Assembly (NCBI GenBank): GCA_016195085.1
Contig: JACQAG010000017.1
Location: forward strand, 1 to 44,292
Length of the DNA: 44,292 nt
Source: Pseudomonadota bacterium
Lineage (GTDB): Bacteria > Pseudomonadota > Alphaproteobacteria > SHVZ01
Reading direction: 5' to 3'
In this document: one piece after another, positions 31,332 to 38,563 of the stretch
Numbering within the stretch: the stretch's first letter is position 1
How the letters are laid out: every line of letters begins with the position of its first letter
Notes under the pieces: model-generated
What the model was told of the DNA's origin: nothing
The model's input: the letters and a program-made list of their open reading frames with translations, nothing else
Database searches by the model: none
Position numbers and translations under genes: made by a program

Positions 31332-32005
31332 CAGCGCACTTCGGACGTCCTCATCATCTGAATCATCTGAGCGGGCGCGCTCGAGGCCTCGCTCAGGACG
31401 GTGAGCACGCTCGCGATCAGCACCGAGGGGGCGTCGACTAGGCTGGCGCGCTCATGCGCCGGCTCGGCCTTGGGGGGCGGGAGGTAGCGCGCGGCCTCGA
31501 TCGGCCTGGAGGGGTTCGCTGCGGGCGGGCTCGCCGGCGGCTTCGGTTGGGTCGCCTGCATGCGTTCGGGCCCGCTTACCGGCGCGGCCGAGACGAGCGG
31601 GCGCGGCTGCGGCGCGAGCTGGGTCTTTGCCGCCGGCACCGTTGCGCTGTTGGCTGCCATCGCGGCACGGGCCGGTATCGGTTTTGCCGCCGGAGCGCTC
31701 GCCGCTAGCACCGCCGCCGCAGCCATCGCCTCGCGGTCGGGCAGATTGGCGATCTGCGCGAACTGCGCCGGCACCACCGGCGACATTTCGAGATAGCGGC
31801 GCGCCATTTCCGCCAGCCGGTCCGGACGGTTGAGGAAGCTCCACTCGGCGGTCAGCACCTGGATCGCTTCCTGGTTCTCGACGATCTGTTTGTTGATGCG
31901 GGTGAAGCGCTCTTCCTGCGACTGCACCTCGTACTTGATCTGATAGAGACCGAAGCCGAGGAGGGCGGCCAATGTCAGCCAGATGAGCGTGGAACGACGG
32001 ATCAT
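31331..32005 (-). CDS. ftsL: Cell division protein FtsL with long C-terminal extension
   Basis: FtsL is a bitopic membrane protein that forms a coiled coil with FtsB and activates FtsW/FtsI. The predicted protein has 224 residues, about twice the usual length. The N-terminal 95 residues fit the family: a short basic start, a membrane helix (about 6-22, LIWLTLAALLGFGLYQI), a coiled coil (YEVQSQEERFTRINKQIVENQEAIQVL) and EWSFLNRPDRLAEMARRYLEM. The remaining 125 residues are Ala/Pro-rich without a known domain. Identity rests strongly on position between rsmH and ftsI. It overlaps rsmH by 4 bp. Confidence 0.9.
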   Translation of the reverse strand: MIRRSTLIWLTLAALLGFGLYQIKYEVQSQEERFTRINKQIVENQEAIQVLTAEWSFLNRPDRLAEMARRYLEMSPVVPAQFAQIANLPDREAMAAAAVLAASAPAAKPIPARAAMAANSATVPAAKTQLAPQPRPLVSAAPVSGPERMQATQPKPPASPPAANPSRPIEAARYLPPPKAEPAHERASLVDAPSVLIASVLTVLSEASSAPAQMIQMMRTSEVR

Positions 32006-32985
32006 GGTCTCGTCTCCTCAGAACCGGCGGCCATCGGCCAGGCCGGGGCTTGGGTCCGCTCGGCCACGCGCAGCCGAGCGGAACGGGCACGGGGATTGGC
32101 GGCCACTTCCGCCGCGCTGGGACGCAAGGCTTTGCGGGTCAGCAGGCGAAAGGAGGGCGGACGCGGCGCCTCTTCACCGGGGAGCCGACGCGAGCCCCCG
32201 GCGGCGGTGGCCGCGCGGGCCTTCATGAACTGCTTCACGCGACGATCTTCCAGCGAATGAAAAGAGACCGCGGCGAGTCTGCCGCCCGAGGCAAGCAGGT
32301 TTTCTGCGGCGCTCAAACCGCGGTCTAGTTCATCAAGCTCGTCGTTCACCTGGATGCGCAGCGCCTGGAAGGTGCGGGTGGCGGGATCGATGCCGTCCGC
32401 CGCGCGCGGCACCGCCTGGCGCACGATCTCGGCCAGCCGGAGCGTGGTTTGGATGGGCGCTTGGGCACGGGCGCCGACGATCGCGCGCGCGATCCGCCTG
32501 GCGTAGCGTTCCTCGCCGAGCTCGAAGATGAGGTCGGCCAGCGCCCGCTCGGACAGCCCGTTGACGAGATCGGCCGCCGACGGCCCCTGGCGCTCCATGC
32601 GCATGTCGAGGGGCCCGTCGGCGCGAAAAGAGAAGCCGCGCTGGGGGTCGTCCAGCTGCGGGGAGGAGACGCCGAGGTCGAGCGCCACACCGTCCACCCG
32701 CTCGAGGCCGCGACCGCGCACGAGCTCGATCATGTCGCCGAAGCGACCCTCCAAGACTTCGAGCCGGCCGGGAAAGCGTCGCTCGAGGCCCTGCCCGCGG
32801 GCGACCGCGTCCGGGTCGCGGTCGATGCCGACCACCCGGCAATCGCAGGATGCAAGCAAGGCCTCGGCATAGCCGCCGGCCCCGAAGGTGCCGTCGACAT
32901 AAAGCCGGCCGGCCTGCGGCGCCAAGGCTGCCACGATCTCGGCCGGCATGACCGGGTTGTGGACCCTCGCCACCCCTTGGCTCAT
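32002..32985 (-). CDS. rsmH: 16S rRNA (cytosine(1402)-N4)-methyltransferase RsmH
   Basis: RsmH (MraW) methylates N4 of C1402 in the decoding centre of 16S rRNA, using S-adenosylmethionine. The predicted protein has 327 residues. The N-terminus HNPVMPAEIVAAL and the SAM loop YVDGTFGAGGYAEALL (about 29-44) are typical. DGVALDLGVSSPQLDDPQRGFSFRADGPLDMRM is the RsmH signature, and RTFQALRIQVNDELDELDRGL and AVSFHSLEDRRVKQFMK follow. It overlaps mraZ upstream and ftsL downstream by 4 bp each (ATGA). Confidence 0.99.
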   Translation of the reverse strand: MSQGVARVHNPVMPAEIVAALAPQAGRLYVDGTFGAGGYAEALLASCDCRVVGIDRDPDAVARGQGLERRFPGRLEVLEGRFGDMIELVRGRGLERVDGVALDLGVSSPQLDDPQRGFSFRADGPLDMRMERQGPSAADLVNGLSERALADLIFELGEERYARRIARAIVGARAQAPIQTTLRLAEIVRQAVPRAADGIDPATRTFQALRIQVNDELDELDRGLSAAENLLASGGRLAAVSFHSLEDRRVKQFMKARAATAAGGSRRLPGEEAPRPPSFRLLTRKALRPSAAEVAANPRARSARLRVAERTQAPAWPMAAGSEETRP

Positions 32986-33458
32986 CGCTCGTCCTTATTC
33001 TCTTTATCTTCAGGAATGAGCGAGAGCGTCGGGCGCTGGCGCCGGGCCCTTTCCAGCGCATGGGCCTGCTGCACCTTGAAGGTCTCCGGCGCCCAGATCT
33101 GAAACGTCGCACCCTTGCCCACGAACATCGCCGTATCGGCGATCACGGCATGGGCGGCCAAGTCCTGGGGAAGCGTGATGCGCCCTTCCGGATCGAAGGC
33201 GAGCTGCTGCGCATCGGCCAAGACCGTGGTCGCCAAATCGTCCTGTTCGTCTGAGAAAAGATCGAGGCGATCCAAACTCTTAGCGATGCGCTCCATGCGG
33301 TCCATGCCGCACGCCTCGATCACCGAGAATTTGTAGGAGGGGAAGACGACGATGCCGGGAAAGCCGCTCTCCTCCAAGGCCGCGCGAAAGCTGGCCGGGA
33401 CCGAAACTCGGCCCTTCTTGTCCAGTTTGTTGACGAATTTGGACAGGAACAGGCCCAT
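32982..33458 (-). CDS. mraZ: Transcriptional regulator MraZ
   Basis: MraZ is a small DNA-binding protein that in E. coli represses its own operon by binding TGGGN repeats. The predicted protein has 158 residues with two SpoVT/AbrB-like halves: FVNKLDKKGRVSVPASFRAAL near the start and LAFDPEGRITLPQDLAAHAVI in the second half. GAGGGG lies about 6 nt before the ATG at 33458. It is the first gene of the dcw cluster, and five TGGG repeats lie 58-101 bp upstream of its start, so autoregulation is likely. It overlaps rsmH by 4 bp. Confidence 0.98.
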   Translation of the reverse strand: MGLFLSKFVNKLDKKGRVSVPASFRAALEESGFPGIVVFPSYKFSVIEACGMDRMERIAKSLDRLDLFSDEQDDLATTVLADAQQLAFDPEGRITLPQDLAAHAVIADTAMFVGKGATFQIWAPETFKVQQAHALERARRQRPTLSLIPEDKENKDER

Positions 33459-33515
33459 CCGATCCCCTCAGCGGCCACGTCCCTGATCGAGACGGCGGCG
33501 TTAACCGAGCATCTC

Positions 33516-33559
33516 TGGGACATGATGGGATATCATGGGGCGATATGGGCGTCAATGGG
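33516..33559. promoter_or_regulatory. MraZ operator: five TGGG repeats at 10-bp spacing
   Basis: TGGG occurs at 33516, 33526, 33536, 33546 and 33556, exactly 10 bp apart and so on the same face of the helix. MraZ of E. coli binds three TGGGN repeats with 5-bp spacers, the same 10-bp period. The TGGG strand here is the plus strand, opposite to mraZ. At 33566 a sixth unit is decayed (TAGT), and a further TGGG at 33577 is one base out of phase. Confidence 0.8.
33527..33555 (-). promoter_or_regulatory. Candidate mraZ (dcw) promoter within the operator
   Basis: On the minus strand TTGACG (33555-33550) and TATCCC (33532-33527) are 17 bp apart, a fair sigma-70 type match. They lie inside the TGGG array, so bound MraZ would block polymerase. 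Expected transcription start is about 60 bp before the mraZ ATG. Confidence 0.45.
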
Positions 33560-33696
33560 AAATCATAGTAATCGCATGGGCCTAGACAGTAGTTCTTAAG
33601 AGAGTATCACCTACTAGATCTGCGATGGACTGGCGACAACAGGGCAATGCATCCGCGAATTGAGCAGCAACCAAGTTGCCGGAAGATTTTACTTAT

Positions 33697-33711
33697 GTTC
33701 CCTTTATGTTC
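33697..33711 (+). promoter_or_regulatory. Candidate LexA box (GTTC-N7-GTTC)
   Basis: GTTCCCTTTATGTTC matches the alphaproteobacterial SOS operator GTTC-N7-GTTC. It lies between the 3' end of rnpB and mraZ, about 240 bp before the mraZ ATG. No SOS gene starts beside it. It may give the dcw cluster a damage response, be left from a lost gene, or be a chance match. The rest of 33590-33867 shows no convincing gene. Confidence 0.4.
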
Positions 33712-33867
33712 TCACATTCGACATCGCTCCGACTGCAACAGAGGAGCGGATTGGGCCGCGCCGGTACCTGTGTATGCACAAGGGCTTCCGTCCCGGTCTT
33801 GCCGCGGCGGTGCGCCGGGCGTTGGTGACCGCCTTCGCCCCGGAAATGATCGATGGCGACAATCGAG

Positions 33868-34285
<418 letters not shown>

Positions 34286-34291
34286 AGCCCG

Positions 34292-34320
34292 CATGTAGGC
34301 CCATCGACGCGGGGGGTCAA
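34292..34320 (-). promoter_or_regulatory. rnpB promoter
   Basis: On the minus strand TTGACC (34320-34315) and TACATG (34297-34292) are 17 bp apart. The first base of helix P1 lies about 7 nt after the second hexamer, which fits transcription starting at the RNA's 5' end near 34285. Confidence 0.6.
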
Positions 34321-34364
34321 GCGAGGCGCGCGCACCCCCCCTGTCCTGCTGCGCGCGCCAGCAC

Positions 34365-35096
34365 CTACTGAAACAGCCGCGCTTCCTTCAGCTGGTCATA
34401 GGCGGCATTGATCTGTGCCAGCTTCTCGGTTGCGACCTGCACCGCCTCCGCCGGCATGCCGGCGGCGATGAGATAGTCGGGGTGGTGCTCGCGCACCAGG
34501 CGGCGATAGGCGCGCTTGATCTCCTCCAGGCTGGCGTCCGGGGCGACGCCGAGGAGCTCGCAAGGCGGACATTCATCGGCGCCGACATTGCTCACGCGGA
34601 TGCGCTCGAACTCCTGATCGGAGAAGCCGAAGATGCGGGCCACTTCGCGGAGGTAGGCAAGCTCCGCCGGGTTGACGACACCGTCGGCCTTGGCGATGTG
34701 GAAGAGGCAATCGATGAGCTGCTCCAAGACCGGCGAGCCCGGCCCGAACAGGCCCGCGACCTGGCGGGCGTAGGCTTCGTAGCCGGCGGAGTCCCGGCGC
34801 GCCAGGTCGAAGACCCGCTGCACGCTGGGCGCATCCGCCTCGTCCACATGGAAGACCTCGCGGAAGGCGCGGACCTCGTCGCGGGTGACCACGCCGTCGG
34901 CCTTCGCCATCTTCGCGCCGAGCGCCACGACCCCGATGGTGAAGGCCACCGTCTTCGTTGGATCGCCGCCATCGCCGGCCAGGTCGGCGCGCAGGTGGTC
35001 GTAGGCATGGCCGGCGAGCGCACCCAGGAGCGCCCCCATCGGCCCGCCCAAGGCGAATCCGGCCGCGCCGCCGATGATCTTGCCCCAGAGGCTCAT
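34365..35096 (-). CDS. TerB and J-domain protein (DjlA-like co-chaperone)
   Basis: The predicted protein has 243 residues. It starts with a glycine-rich hydrophobic segment (KIIGGAAGFALGGPMGALLGAL, about 6-27) that probably anchors it in the membrane. A TerB-like helical domain follows (about 50-165), with the repeated pattern AKADGVVTRDEVRAF and AKADGVVNPAEL. The C-terminal J domain (about 182-243) has REHHPDYL with the HPD motif needed to stimulate DnaK. This layout is that of DjlA. It is 13 bp downstream of the glycosyltransferase-like gene and probably in one transcript with it. Confidence 0.9.
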   Translation of the reverse strand: MSLWGKIIGGAAGFALGGPMGALLGALAGHAYDHLRADLAGDGGDPTKTVAFTIGVVALGAKMAKADGVVTRDEVRAFREVFHVDEADAPSVQRVFDLARRDSAGYEAYARQVAGLFGPGSPVLEQLIDCLFHIAKADGVVNPAELAYLREVARIFGFSDQEFERIRVSNVGADECPPCELLGVAPDASLEEIKRAYRRLVREHHPDYLIAAGMPAEAVQVATEKLAQINAAYDQLKEARLFQ

Positions 35097-35109
35097 CCGA
35101 CCGTCCGTC

Positions 35110-36276
35110 CTAGAGTCCGACCTGCCGCATCATGCGCCCCAGCACCTTGGCGCTGTCGAAATGCTCGACGGCGATTTCACGTGCGGCGCGGCAATGTCCG
35201 GCATAGTCGGAATTGATCGCCTCCAAGGCGGCGAAGATGTCGTCCCAGTCTTGGAAGGCAAACAAGCCGCGCCCGGTGGGCGTGCGCTTCTCGAAGGCGG
35301 TCGACTGGGTGATCACCGGCCGGCCGGAGGCGAGGTAGCACACGCTGCGATCGCTGAACCAGCCCGAGCGGCCGCGCACGTAAATGTCCTTCGCCACGGT
35401 GAATTCGCCGCGCGAATCGCCGATGAATCCCGCATAGGCATCGAAGCTGGAGGAGACCGGCACGGGGTCGACCACATCCCATCCGCTCTTTGCCACCTCG
35501 GCATTGACGCCGGGGTTGGGCGTGATCATGGCCAACCGGAACCGCTGCTTCGTGCGATTCGGCAAATCGAGGAACCTCAAGAAGTTGCCGTGCTTCGACC
35601 ATTGATAGCGTTCGCCAGCGAACTCGATGTCCTTGATCGAGTGCTGCCAGGTGGCGATCGTGCTGAACTGGGCCGGTTCGCGGGCGAAGTCCTGGGGCCA
35701 GATGTCGGGGATGACCGGCGGCCGGGTCTTCAGCCAGGTGCGCGTGCCCAGCGGCACCGGGCAATCCGGATCGCCCAGATTCTCGCCGATCGTGTAGAGC
35801 ACGTTATGGGCGTCGATATAGGTGGCCGAGGCGGCGTCTCCCTTGGCGAGCTTGATCTGCTCAAAGATCGGATCGGTGTCCACCAGGATGCGCACCGGGC
35901 ATGCCATGTGCTCATCGCGCAGCTTGGTGGTGCCGCAGAGATTGATGAGCGCATCGGCCTCGCCATATAGGCGGAACAGCGCCTCCTTGCTCAACCCATG
36001 ATACGAATCCGGACGCGTCGGATCCCAATACGCCCAGCGGTCGCCCATGCCGAACCGCTCCATCATCTGGCGGATGAAGCCGATATTGTAGGTGGCATCC
36101 CACACCACGCTGTTCTCTCGGGGCGAGTAGGGGTTGGCACCGTTATCCTCGATGTACCAGGCATCGTAGCCGAGCCGCCGCAAGCCGAGGACGTAGTGAA
36201 TCGCCTCCATGGCGACGCCCGCCAGCGGCATCAGGCCATAGTAATGCAGCACGAGGACGGTCTTGGCGCGGGGCAT
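35110..36276 (-). CDS. Glycosyltransferase-like protein (GT-B C-terminal type)
   Basis: From ATG 36276 the protein has 388 residues; a GTG at 36309 would add eleven non-conserved ones. The N-terminus KTVLVLHYYGLMPLAGVAME resembles the acceptor loop of GT-B enzymes. The C-terminal part (RSGWFSDRSVCYLASGRPVITQSTAFEK, then GLFAFQDWDDIFAALEAINSDYAGHCRAAREIAVEHFDSAKVL) is the family 1/4-like sugar-nucleotide binding half with its conserved acidic position. I cannot name the sugar or acceptor. It is not next to other polysaccharide genes. Confidence 0.65.
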   Translation of the reverse strand: MPRAKTVLVLHYYGLMPLAGVAMEAIHYVLGLRRLGYDAWYIEDNGANPYSPRENSVVWDATYNIGFIRQMMERFGMGDRWAYWDPTRPDSYHGLSKEALFRLYGEADALINLCGTTKLRDEHMACPVRILVDTDPIFEQIKLAKGDAASATYIDAHNVLYTIGENLGDPDCPVPLGTRTWLKTRPPVIPDIWPQDFAREPAQFSTIATWQHSIKDIEFAGERYQWSKHGNFLRFLDLPNRTKQRFRLAMITPNPGVNAEVAKSGWDVVDPVPVSSSFDAYAGFIGDSRGEFTVAKDIYVRGRSGWFSDRSVCYLASGRPVITQSTAFEKRTPTGRGLFAFQDWDDIFAALEAINSDYAGHCRAAREIAVEHFDSAKVLGRMMRQVGL

Positions 36277-36473
36277 GGAAAGGAGGCTCCGGCGGGGGGC
36301 GGGGGACACTAGCCCGGATTGCGCGCCACTTGTACCCGCTCAACTGTGGCGCTCTTGCGGCAGGCTCCGCCGGCCGGAGGCCGCCATGACAGGGCGCGCC
36401 CGCGACAACCGGCGATTGCTCCCTGCGATGCCGACGGTGATACTGCGTCCAAGACGCCTCGGGGGGAACCTCG

Positions 36474-37457
36474 CTGAAGTTCGCCGTCATCCTTGGGCTC
36501 ATGCTTGTCTTGCTCGCCGGGCGAAGCTGGGGCGAGACCCTGCGCGCCTCCCATCAATGGCCCGTGGGCACCGGCGATTTCCGCGACCAGGCCTTGCGGC
36601 TGCTCGCGCGCGAAGCGGCCGTGGCCAAGGTCGGCCTCGACATCAAGGTCTCCGGCGCCTCCAAGCTGTTCAAGCCGCGCGACCAATGGACGGCGCTGCA
36701 GAAGGGTCAGCTCGACATCGCGCTCTTGCCGCTCTCCTATGGCGGTGTGCGCGACCCCTCGCTGATGGCGACCTTCATGCCCGGCGTGGTCAGAAGCCAC
36801 GACCAGGCCGCTCGCCTCGACGCCGCACCGTTCATGCAGGTCATCCGCACCATTGCCGAGGTCGACGGGGTCATCATCCTCTCCAATGTCTGGGTCTCGG
36901 GTGGAATCGTTTCGCGCGGCGGCTGCGTGCGCGAGCCGAAGGACCTGGCTGGACGTGCCGTCAGGGTTGCCGGGCGCTTCTACGAGCTGATGGCGGTGGC
37001 GGCGGGTGCGACGCGCGCCGAGTTGGCTCCGCCCGATCTCTACGGCGCCTTGCAGACCGGCCTCATCGAGGCGGTGATGGGCAGTTCCGACAGCCTGGTG
37101 CAGCTCAAGCTCTATGAGCAGGCGCAATGCCTGACGGCACCCGACGACAAGGGTGTGTGGTTCCTCTACGAGCCGATCGTGATGGCGAAGGAGACCTATG
37201 AGCGGCTGAGCGAGGTGCAGCAGAAGGCGCTCATCGCGGCCGCGACCAAGGCCGAGGCCTTCGCCATGGAGGCGGCACGGGCGGCCGACCAGGTGATGAT
37301 CGACACCTATCGCAAGAACGGTGTCGAAGTCACCTTCATGACCGTCGAAGAAGCCGAAGCGTGGCGCGAGCTCGCTATCTCCTCGGCGCATGAGACCTTC
37401 AAGCAGGAGGTGCCCGCCGGCGCCGTGCTCCTCGATCTGGCGCGCAGGGTGCAGTAG
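36474..37457 (+). CDS. TRAP-type substrate-binding protein (DctP family)
   Basis: The protein is a periplasmic binding protein that would deliver an organic acid to a TRAP transporter. The fold is seen in SHQWPVGTGDFRDQALRLLAREA, LKFGQ-like KGQLDIALLPLSYGG, DLAGRAVRVAGRFYELMAVAAGA and LYGALQTGLIEAVMGSSDSLVQLKLYEQAQCLT. The only in-frame ATG near the signal peptide is 36501, which would cut it short. Starting at CTG 36474 gives KFAVILGLMLVLLAGRSWG, a full signal peptide, with GGGGGGAA upstream. The CTG start is therefore favoured but unproven. No TRAP membrane subunit is present nearby, so it is an orphan binding protein. Confidence 0.8.
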   Translation: MKFAVILGLMLVLLAGRSWGETLRASHQWPVGTGDFRDQALRLLAREAAVAKVGLDIKVSGASKLFKPRDQWTALQKGQLDIALLPLSYGGVRDPSLMATFMPGVVRSHDQAARLDAAPFMQVIRTIAEVDGVIILSNVWVSGGIVSRGGCVREPKDLAGRAVRVAGRFYELMAVAAGATRAELAPPDLYGALQTGLIEAVMGSSDSLVQLKLYEQAQCLTAPDDKGVWFLYEPIVMAKETYERLSEVQQKALIAAATKAEAFAMEAARAADQVMIDTYRKNGVEVTFMTVEEAEAWRELAISSAHETFKQEVPAGAVLLDLARRVQ

Positions 37458-37684
37458 GAGCAGGCAATCTGCATAAGAATTGGGCGAGCATGCGTTGCGG
37501 GGGGCGCATGCCTGCTGCGCGCCGCATCGTCGGTCTTGATCGACGCGGGCTGCATCACCATTTGCTTTCGGCTAAGGGCTCGCTCAAGAGCCGAGCTCAG
37601 CGGCGGCCGCGATCGCCGTATCCAGCGCAAGTAAGGGAAGGAAGCGACCACGGGCCCGGATCATTCCGGTCTCCGGGAGTTCGC

Positions 37685-38266
37685 ATGCAGGTCATTCGCC
37701 CACTCGTGCCGATCGAAGCGTCGAGCATGCGCGAGCATTTTCTGCGCTTGCGCGATGAAGACCGCTATCTCAGATTCGGGGGGCCGGCGCGCGAGGGGAT
37801 GGTCGATCGCTATCTGGCCGGGATCGATTGGACGCATTCGATTCGGCTCGGATGCTTTCTCGATGCCACACTCCGCGGCTTGGCCGAACTGGTCAGGAGC
37901 GGCGAGCACGCGGCCGAGCTTGCGCTCACCGTCGAGGCGCCGTTTCAGCATCGAGGCATCGCCTCCGATCTCTTGCGGCGGGTTCTGGTCCTCGCCCGCA
38001 ACCGCGGCGTTCGTCAGATCATCTCTTACTGCCTCGCCGACAATCAGAACATGCGCGGTCTTGTCCGCAAGTTCACCGGACGCATCGAATTCGACGGCGC
38101 CAACGCCGCCGCGCATTTCTCCACCGGCGTCGCCAACCCGCTCTCCTTCTGGCATGAGAGCGTGCAATCGGCCAACGGCCTCGTTGGCAGCCTCGCCCAG
38201 CAGCTGATCGGCCGCGGCCAGGCCGCTGCCGGCGGCTCCGAGCCGGCGCCGAAACCGATTTCGTAA
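37685..38266 (+). CDS. GNAT-family N-acetyltransferase
   Basis: From ATG 37685 the protein has 193 residues; the open frame runs back to 37490 but those residues are not conserved. The acetyl-CoA loop is QHRGIASDLLRRVLVLARNRGVRQI (88-112), with the R/Q-x-x-G-x-A core. RPLVPIEASSMREHFLRLRDEDRYLRFGG at the start is seen in GNAT proteins that modify proteins or small molecules. The substrate is unknown. It stands between the TRAP-type protein and a repeat region with no clear operon partner. Confidence 0.85.
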   Translation: MQVIRPLVPIEASSMREHFLRLRDEDRYLRFGGPAREGMVDRYLAGIDWTHSIRLGCFLDATLRGLAELVRSGEHAAELALTVEAPFQHRGIASDLLRRVLVLARNRGVRQIISYCLADNQNMRGLVRKFTGRIEFDGANAAAHFSTGVANPLSFWHESVQSANGLVGSLAQQLIGRGQAAAGGSEPAPKPIS

Positions 38267-38360
38267 TTCGTCATTTGCCGGGCTTGACCCGTCGCTGTTC
38301 GGTTCGGCGTCTTGCGCATCGACGCGACATATTTGCTTTCGACTGAATTGATACAAATGG

Positions 38361-38490
38361 TCATGCGCGGGCTTAACCCGCGCATCCACGTCTTCCGTCG
38401 AGCAACGGCACCACGTGGATGCGCGGGGAGGGTCAGGGAGGGGTGATCCTCACCCCTCCCAAAGTCCACCCCCGTCAAGTCCGCGCATGA
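38361..38490. repeat. Nested palindromic repeat region
   Basis: Three inverted repeats are stacked. The outer arms are TCATGCGCGGGCTTAAC at 38361-38377 and its near complement at 38474-38490. The middle arms, CCGCGCATCCACGT and its exact complement, are at 38378-38391 and 38413-38426. The inner hairpin GGGAGGGGTGA-TCC-TCACCCCTCCC is at 38436-38460. As RNA it would give a three-way junction. No gene lies between 38267 and 38563. Confidence 0.7.
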
Positions 38491-38563
38491 CGACGAAATG
38501 CACTGTTCCCTCCCCCGTGAAACGGCACTAAAACCAGGTCCGGACGCGGGGGGCGAGGAACCG

